DNA of 8,495 nt from Nitrospira sp. (GTDB taxonomy: Bacteria; Nitrospirota; Nitrospiria; Nitrospirales; Nitrospiraceae), in the NCBI GenBank assembly GCA_029858925.1, contig JAOUEB010000038.1, positions 1 to 8,495 on the forward strand, written 5' to 3'. The notes beneath the pieces were generated by a model. It made no database searches and had not been told where the DNA came from. It saw only the letters and a list, made by a program, of their open reading frames with translations. Shown in pieces: positions 6,243 to 8,495 of the stretch. The translations under genes were made by a program, and so were the position numbers. Position 1 is the first letter of the stretch; every line of letters begins with the position of its first letter.

Positions 6243-6308
6243 CACATGGTGATTGGAAGGCGGGCACTTGCGGAGAAACCAGCGAAGTTCAGCAGAAGGA
6301 GGAGGATG

Positions 6309-6548
6309 ATGTGCTGTCAACGTTGCAGCGGATGCATGGTTCGGGATTCCTTCGTTGATCTGAAGGATGACACAGGGCGTATCGGCTTCGAGGCATGGCG
6401 CTGCCTCAATTGCGGCGAGGTGATCGATCCTCTGGTGCTCACGCATCGGGTGGAATCGCCCAGCGCTCCTTATCGCGGCAGAACGCGCGACCGCCGTATG
6501 TGGGAACGCATTAGGCCGGAGCAGCTGGGACGGAATGAAGCGGCGTGA
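6309..6548 (+). CDS. Small four-cysteine zinc-ribbon protein, function unknown
   Basis: The protein has 79 residues. Two pairs, C3-Q-R-C6 and C32-L-N-C35-G, about 25 residues apart, form a likely zinc ribbon; C2 and C9 are extra cysteines. The core is MCCQRCSGCMVRDSF, a DDTGR segment, FEAWRCLNCGEVIDPLVL, then an Arg-rich tail. Start choice: AAGGAGG at 6297-6303 is placed well for ATG 6309 and less well for the adjacent ATG 6306. The frame can be read back to ATG 6246, but that start has no ribosome site and would put the strong one inside the gene. I recall similar short proteins in Nitrospira genomes without an assigned function. DNA or RNA binding, or protein contact, would all fit a zinc ribbon. 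It lies 66 bases after the YtxH gene and is probably co-transcribed. Confidence 0.78.
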   Translation: MCCQRCSGCMVRDSFVDLKDDTGRIGFEAWRCLNCGEVIDPLVLTHRVESPSAPYRGRTRDRRMWERIRPEQLGRNEAA

Positions 6549-6618
6549 CGGAGCGAGGAGAGCAGGAAGCCATTATTGAGTGACGCATGCTGGAGGGGAG
6601 CGCCGCCTGTATCTGACC

Positions 6619-6638
6619 GCGGGTATCCTCTCGCCCGC
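6619..6638 (+). terminator. Weak hairpin, possible terminator of the zinc-ribbon gene group
   Basis: GCGGG (6619-6623) pairs with CCCGC (6634-6638) over a 10-base loop and is followed by ATTCTT. The stem is short and the T-rich tail is poor. It is the only terminator-like structure after the zinc-ribbon gene, so it is recorded at low confidence. Confidence 0.25.
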
Positions 6639-6693
6639 ATTCTTCATGAGCACTTCTGTTGCAATCGCCGATCCGCTGTTGCGTTCTTCGTCG

Positions 6694-6786
6694 CTCGTAT
6701 CTCGTGAAGCGTGAAGCGCAGAACGGAAAGCGCGTTTCCGTATCGGGTATCTTTGTTTGCGAGATACGAGATACGCTTCACGAGCA
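6694..6786. repeat. Nested inverted-repeat intergenic element (GAGATACG / GAAGCGT words)
   Basis: CTCGTGAAGCGT at 6701-6712 is exactly complementary to ACGCTTCACGAG at 6773-6784, giving a 12-bp outer stem. Inside it ACGGAAA (6723-6729) and TTTCCGT (6735-6741) form a 7-bp hairpin with a five-base GCGCG loop. Both arms are built from short repeated words: GAAGCGT then GAAGCGC on the left, and CGAGATACG twice, overlapping, on the right. The CGTATCTCG at 6696-6704 can also pair with either CGAGATACG copy, so two alternative folds exist. The layout resembles bacterial interspersed palindromic repeats. I believe similar words recur between genes in Nitrospira, but that is recollection. Confidence 0.7.
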
Positions 6787-6849
6787 ACGTGATTCCAGGC
6801 GATTTCGCGACGAACCGTCATGAACAATGAGGGCTAGTTGAAGCGAGCG

Positions 6850-6894
6850 ATGCGTGTCAGTAGTGAGAGGATGACAGAAATGGGGGGAGCATGA
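6850..6894 (+). CDS. Possible 14-residue leader frame overlapping the next start
   Basis: ATG 6850 opens a 14-codon frame (MRVSSERMTEMGGA) whose TGA overlaps the ATG of the nucleotidyltransferase gene (ATGA). Internal in-frame ATGs at 6871 and 6880 could also start it; AGAGG at 6866-6870 is placed eight or so bases before the ATG at 6880. Such coupling could deliver ribosomes to the downstream gene, whose own ribosome site sits very close to its start. Frames this short arise easily by chance. Confidence 0.2.
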   Translation: MRVSSERMTEMGGA

Positions 6895-7865
6895 CGATAC
6901 ACACCACCGAGAACTGGGACATGCGAGACAATGAAAACGTCATTCCTCATCTCTGGTCGATTGTCCTGGCCGGCGGCGAGGGAACCAGGCTGGCACCGAT
7001 GATCAAGCAGTGGCTAGGAGAGGACCGTCCCAAGCAGTACTGCACGTTTACTGGAACAAGGTCTATGTTGCAACACACGGTGGACCGGGCGGATCGGCTG
7101 GCTTTTCCACCTCAGCGTGTGACGGTTGTGGGGAGCCGCCAGGAAGACAGTGCGCATAGTCAGTTGGACGATCGTGGTGGATCCATCGTGGTGCAGCCGG
7201 TCAATCGCGACACAGCGCCCGGGGTCTTTCTTCCTCTGACCTATGTCCGAGCGGCAGATCCGCAGGCGACGGTGGCGATCTATCCGTCCGACCATTTTGT
7301 CCACCCCGAGCAACAACTGATCGATGCGGTGAGGCATGCAGCGCTGGTTACCGATTTGCTCGAGGATCGGCTGATCCTCTTGGGGATCCAGCCGGACGGC
7401 ATCGATCTGGACTATGGGTACATTCAGTTGGATCGATATGTGGGCGGGTACGGAGCCCACTCTCTGTGGCACATCGGACGGTTTGTCGAAAAACCGGAAC
7501 GGCATCTGGCGAAGTCTCTGATGGAGAGTGAGGTCTTGTGGAACACCATGATCATCGTGGCCAAAGTCGAGACCCTGTGGAAGCTTGGAACGAAGGTGCT
7601 GCCGACGATGATGCGCTTGTTCGAGACCCTTCTGCCGGCCATCGGTTCGCCGCGCGAAGCGCGGGTGTTGCGGGGCATCTACGACACCATGCCTGCGCGA
7701 AATTTCTCCATGGATTTTCTTGAACATGTGCCCAACAAGGTATCGGCATTGGACGTCAAGGGCGTGCTCTGGAGCGATTGGGGGAGGCCGAAGCGTATCG
7801 CCCAGAGTCTACATAACATTGGGAAAATCCCGGCATTTCCCACGGAACTGGCAGGAGTTGCATAA
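6891..7865 (+). CDS. Sugar-phosphate nucleotidyltransferase, mannose-1-phosphate guanylyltransferase-like
   Basis: The protein has 324 residues and looks cytoplasmic. It shows a nucleotidyltransferase fold with the ManC/RfbM order of motifs: LAGGEGTRL (26-34, nucleotide loop), RPKQY (46-50), QPVNRDTAPGV (from 102), YPSDHF with the metal-binding D134, YGYI (175-178), FVEKP (198-202), LWNTMII (W217) and WSDWG (D296). Such enzymes join mannose-1-phosphate and GTP to make GDP-mannose for surface polysaccharides. Differences from textbook ManC are notable: W-N-T-M-I-I stands where W-N-S-G-I/M-F is usual, DWGRPKR replaces D-V-G-S-W, and there is no C-terminal isomerase (cupin) domain. Substrate is therefore tentative. 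ATG 6891 follows GGGGGGAG closely; ATG 6921 would also retain all motifs. Confidence 0.8.
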   Translation: MTIHTTENWDMRDNENVIPHLWSIVLAGGEGTRLAPMIKQWLGEDRPKQYCTFTGTRSMLQHTVDRADRLAFPPQRVTVVGSRQEDSAHSQLDDRGGSIVVQPVNRDTAPGVFLPLTYVRAADPQATVAIYPSDHFVHPEQQLIDAVRHAALVTDLLEDRLILLGIQPDGIDLDYGYIQLDRYVGGYGAHSLWHIGRFVEKPERHLAKSLMESEVLWNTMIIVAKVETLWKLGTKVLPTMMRLFETLLPAIGSPREARVLRGIYDTMPARNFSMDFLEHVPNKVSALDVKGVLWSDWGRPKRIAQSLHNIGKIPAFPTELAGVA

Positions 7866-7915
7866 GGATTGCCGGGGGAGAACAATGAGGGCGCTTCACC
7901 AAGGAGAGAAGGCAG

Positions 7916-8098
7916 ATGGGCAAAGGGAATCTGGGCACTGAAGAAGGGCAGAGGGATGAACTGCCTGTGTCTCCGAGGACTGCGAGGCTGTTGGATGAGC
8001 TGCGCGAATCTTCTGTCCGCCATTATGTGTGGGGCACGGTCATCGTGATGATGGGACTCTTTACGCTGTTTGGAATCTGGTTCCTGCTCGGCGGCTGA
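7916..8098 (+). CDS. Small single-pass membrane protein, unrecognised
   Basis: The protein has 60 residues. The N-terminal 35 residues are charged and soluble (GKGNLGTEEGQRDELPVSPRTARLLDELRESS). They are followed by one hydrophobic helix, YVWGTVIVMMGLFTLFGIWFLLG, ending at the C-terminus. This suggests a C-tail-anchored protein with its N-terminus in the cytoplasm. AAGGAG ending about nine bases upstream of the ATG, with a second AAGG nearer, supports the start. It lies 50 bases after the nucleotidyltransferase gene and 25 bases before the glycogen-binding-domain gene, all in one direction. I know no family for it; a role as a small membrane partner is only a guess. Confidence 0.65.
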   Translation: MGKGNLGTEEGQRDELPVSPRTARLLDELRESSVRHYVWGTVIVMMGLFTLFGIWFLLGG

Positions 8099-8123
8099 CT
8101 CGCCGACCTTCAAGGAGGAGTGA

Positions 8124-8495
8124 ATGAAAGAACCACTGAAAAAACCGAAAGTGAAAACACAGTCGTCGGCTCGATCGTCGCCGCGCGCCGGGCGCCGGGC
8201 GCCCGCAAAGGAAGCCATTCAGTTCGAGTACTTCGACCCTTCTGCCAAGGTCGTAGCGCTGGCGGCAGACTTCAATCAGTGGAACCCGACGGCAAGGCCG
8301 ATGAAGCGGGATGCCGGCGGCCTCTGGAAGGTCAAGGTGCGGCTGGGTCCTGGTAGCTACCACTATAAGTTCGTGGTCAACGGGGAGCGATGGGAAGAAG
8401 ACCCGCTCAATCTGCATCGGACTATGAACGAGCATGGCAGCTTCAATTCGATCAGAAACGTCGGCGCAAATCCGGAGGCGAGTCCGGAGCGTTCA
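8124..8495 (+). CDS. Small protein with CBM48 / AMPK-beta type glycogen-binding domain (3' end outside window)
   Basis: There are 124 open codons to the window end with no stop. ATG 8124 is preceded by AAGGAGG (8112-8118) at five bases. Residues 1-30 are a basic, low-complexity linker (MKEPLKKPKVKTQSSARSSP...GRRAPAKE). Residues 32-113 form an early-set beta-sandwich: IQFEYFDPSAKVVALAADFNQWNP, PMKRD, GLWKVKVRL, GSYHYKFVVNGERWEEDP, then a SFNSIRNV end. W53, W68 and the Y-x-Y-K-F-V-V-N-G strand are the characteristic glycogen-contact elements of AMPK-beta and isoamylase N-terminal domains. Whether a further domain follows cannot be seen. Stand-alone CBM48 proteins may tether or regulate glycogen enzymes; this fits the nearby glgB and malQ, but the role is inferred. 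Confidence 0.85.
   Translation, partial: MKEPLKKPKVKTQSSARSSPRAGRRAPAKEAIQFEYFDPSAKVVALAADFNQWNPTARPMKRDAGGLWKVKVRLGPGSYHYKFVVNGERWEEDPLNLHRTMNEHGSFNSIRNVGANPEASPERS
8185..8203 (+). repeat. 7-bp GCGCCGG tandem repeat in the linker of the glycogen-binding protein
   Basis: GCGCCGG occurs twice in tandem followed by GCGCC, within an all-G/C stretch. The unit is not a multiple of three, so gain or loss of one copy would shift the frame of the gene within its first 30 codons, before the binding domain. Confidence 0.7.

Larger units (their letters stand above)
6549..6890. other. Non-coding stretch with inverted-repeat element
   Basis: These 342 bases hold no supported gene of normal size. A minus-strand frame at 6573-6827 is read straight through the repeat and has an implausible basic composition. 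The main content is the repeat element at 6694-6786, plus a weak hairpin at 6619-6638 and a possible leader frame at 6850-6894. A weak promoter-like pair, TTGAAG near 6838 and TAGTGA 17 bases later, could serve the next gene, but it matches consensus poorly and I do not annotate it separately. Confidence 0.55.

Noticed and set aside
6246..6308. Upstream in-frame start of the zinc-ribbon gene
   Set aside because: No ribosome site at 6246; a strong one lies inside this stretch and serves 6306/6309.
6694..6786. CRISPR array
   Set aside because: The repeats are inverted and modular, with no regular direct repeat and spacer pattern.
6573..6827. 84-residue minus-strand frame
   Set aside because: Runs through both arms of the inverted repeat and has no recognisable sequence.
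7014..7727. 237-residue minus-strand frame
   Set aside because: Antisense shadow of the nucleotidyltransferase gene with His/Gln/Arg excess.
7885..7941. 18-codon frame starting after GGGGAG
   Set aside because: It has a fair ribosome site but is very short, overlaps the 60-residue gene in another phase and has no distinctive sequence.
8120..8356. 78-residue frame beginning GTG just before the glycogen-binding gene
   Set aside because: Wrong phase; the phase from ATG 8124 carries a clear CBM48 domain and remains open to the window end.

Overview
The window is a GC-rich bacterial chromosomal segment. It carries glycogen and alpha-glucan genes at both ends, a pair of inner-membrane protein genes, and a set of small, mostly uncharacterised genes. 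I infer a Nitrospira-like bacterium from three things: the base composition, the gene mix (PilZ-like protein, YtxH protein, four-cysteine zinc-ribbon protein, sugar-phosphate nucleotidyltransferase) and a GAGATACG / GAAGCGT intergenic repeat style. This assignment is from memory, not from a search. No rRNA, tRNA, CRISPR array, transposase, integrase or phage gene is visible.

Left part (1-2758): the first 101 codons of glgB (glycogen branching enzyme) run leftward out of the window. The gene is divergent from malQ (GH77 4-alpha-glucanotransferase), which is complete and keeps all its catalytic residues. About 100 bases separate the two starts and must hold both sets of expression signals. The longest open frame for malQ runs back into glgB, so its true start is inside the track, at about 404 (TTG with a good Shine-Dalgarno) or 470 (ATG).

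Middle part (2759-4843): after two GC-rich hairpins come an AI-2E/PerM-family permease-like protein and a YihY/BrkB-family membrane protein. They overlap by four bases (GTGA) and are probably one transcriptional unit.

Right-middle part (4844-6548): a non-coding stretch of roughly 400 bases ends in a very good sigma-70 promoter (TTGACA, 17 bases, TATAAC). A perfect ACTGAC-CC-GTCAGT palindrome sits on its expected start point and looks like a repressor operator. Downstream are a degenerate PilZ-like protein with a near-perfect Shine-Dalgarno, a doubtful 69-residue frame starting at an ATGA overlap, a 76-residue YtxH-family protein and a 79-residue zinc-ribbon protein. These read as one co-oriented group, plausibly an envelope or stress-response operon.

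Right part (6549-8495): a second non-coding stretch carries a nested inverted repeat. It is followed by a mannose-1-phosphate guanylyltransferase-like enzyme, a 60-residue single-pass membrane protein, and the start of a small protein made of a basic linker plus a CBM48/AMPK-beta-type glycogen-binding domain, which is cut by the window end. With glgB and malQ on the left, this last gene gives the region a glycogen theme. The small genes between them do not obviously belong to that pathway.
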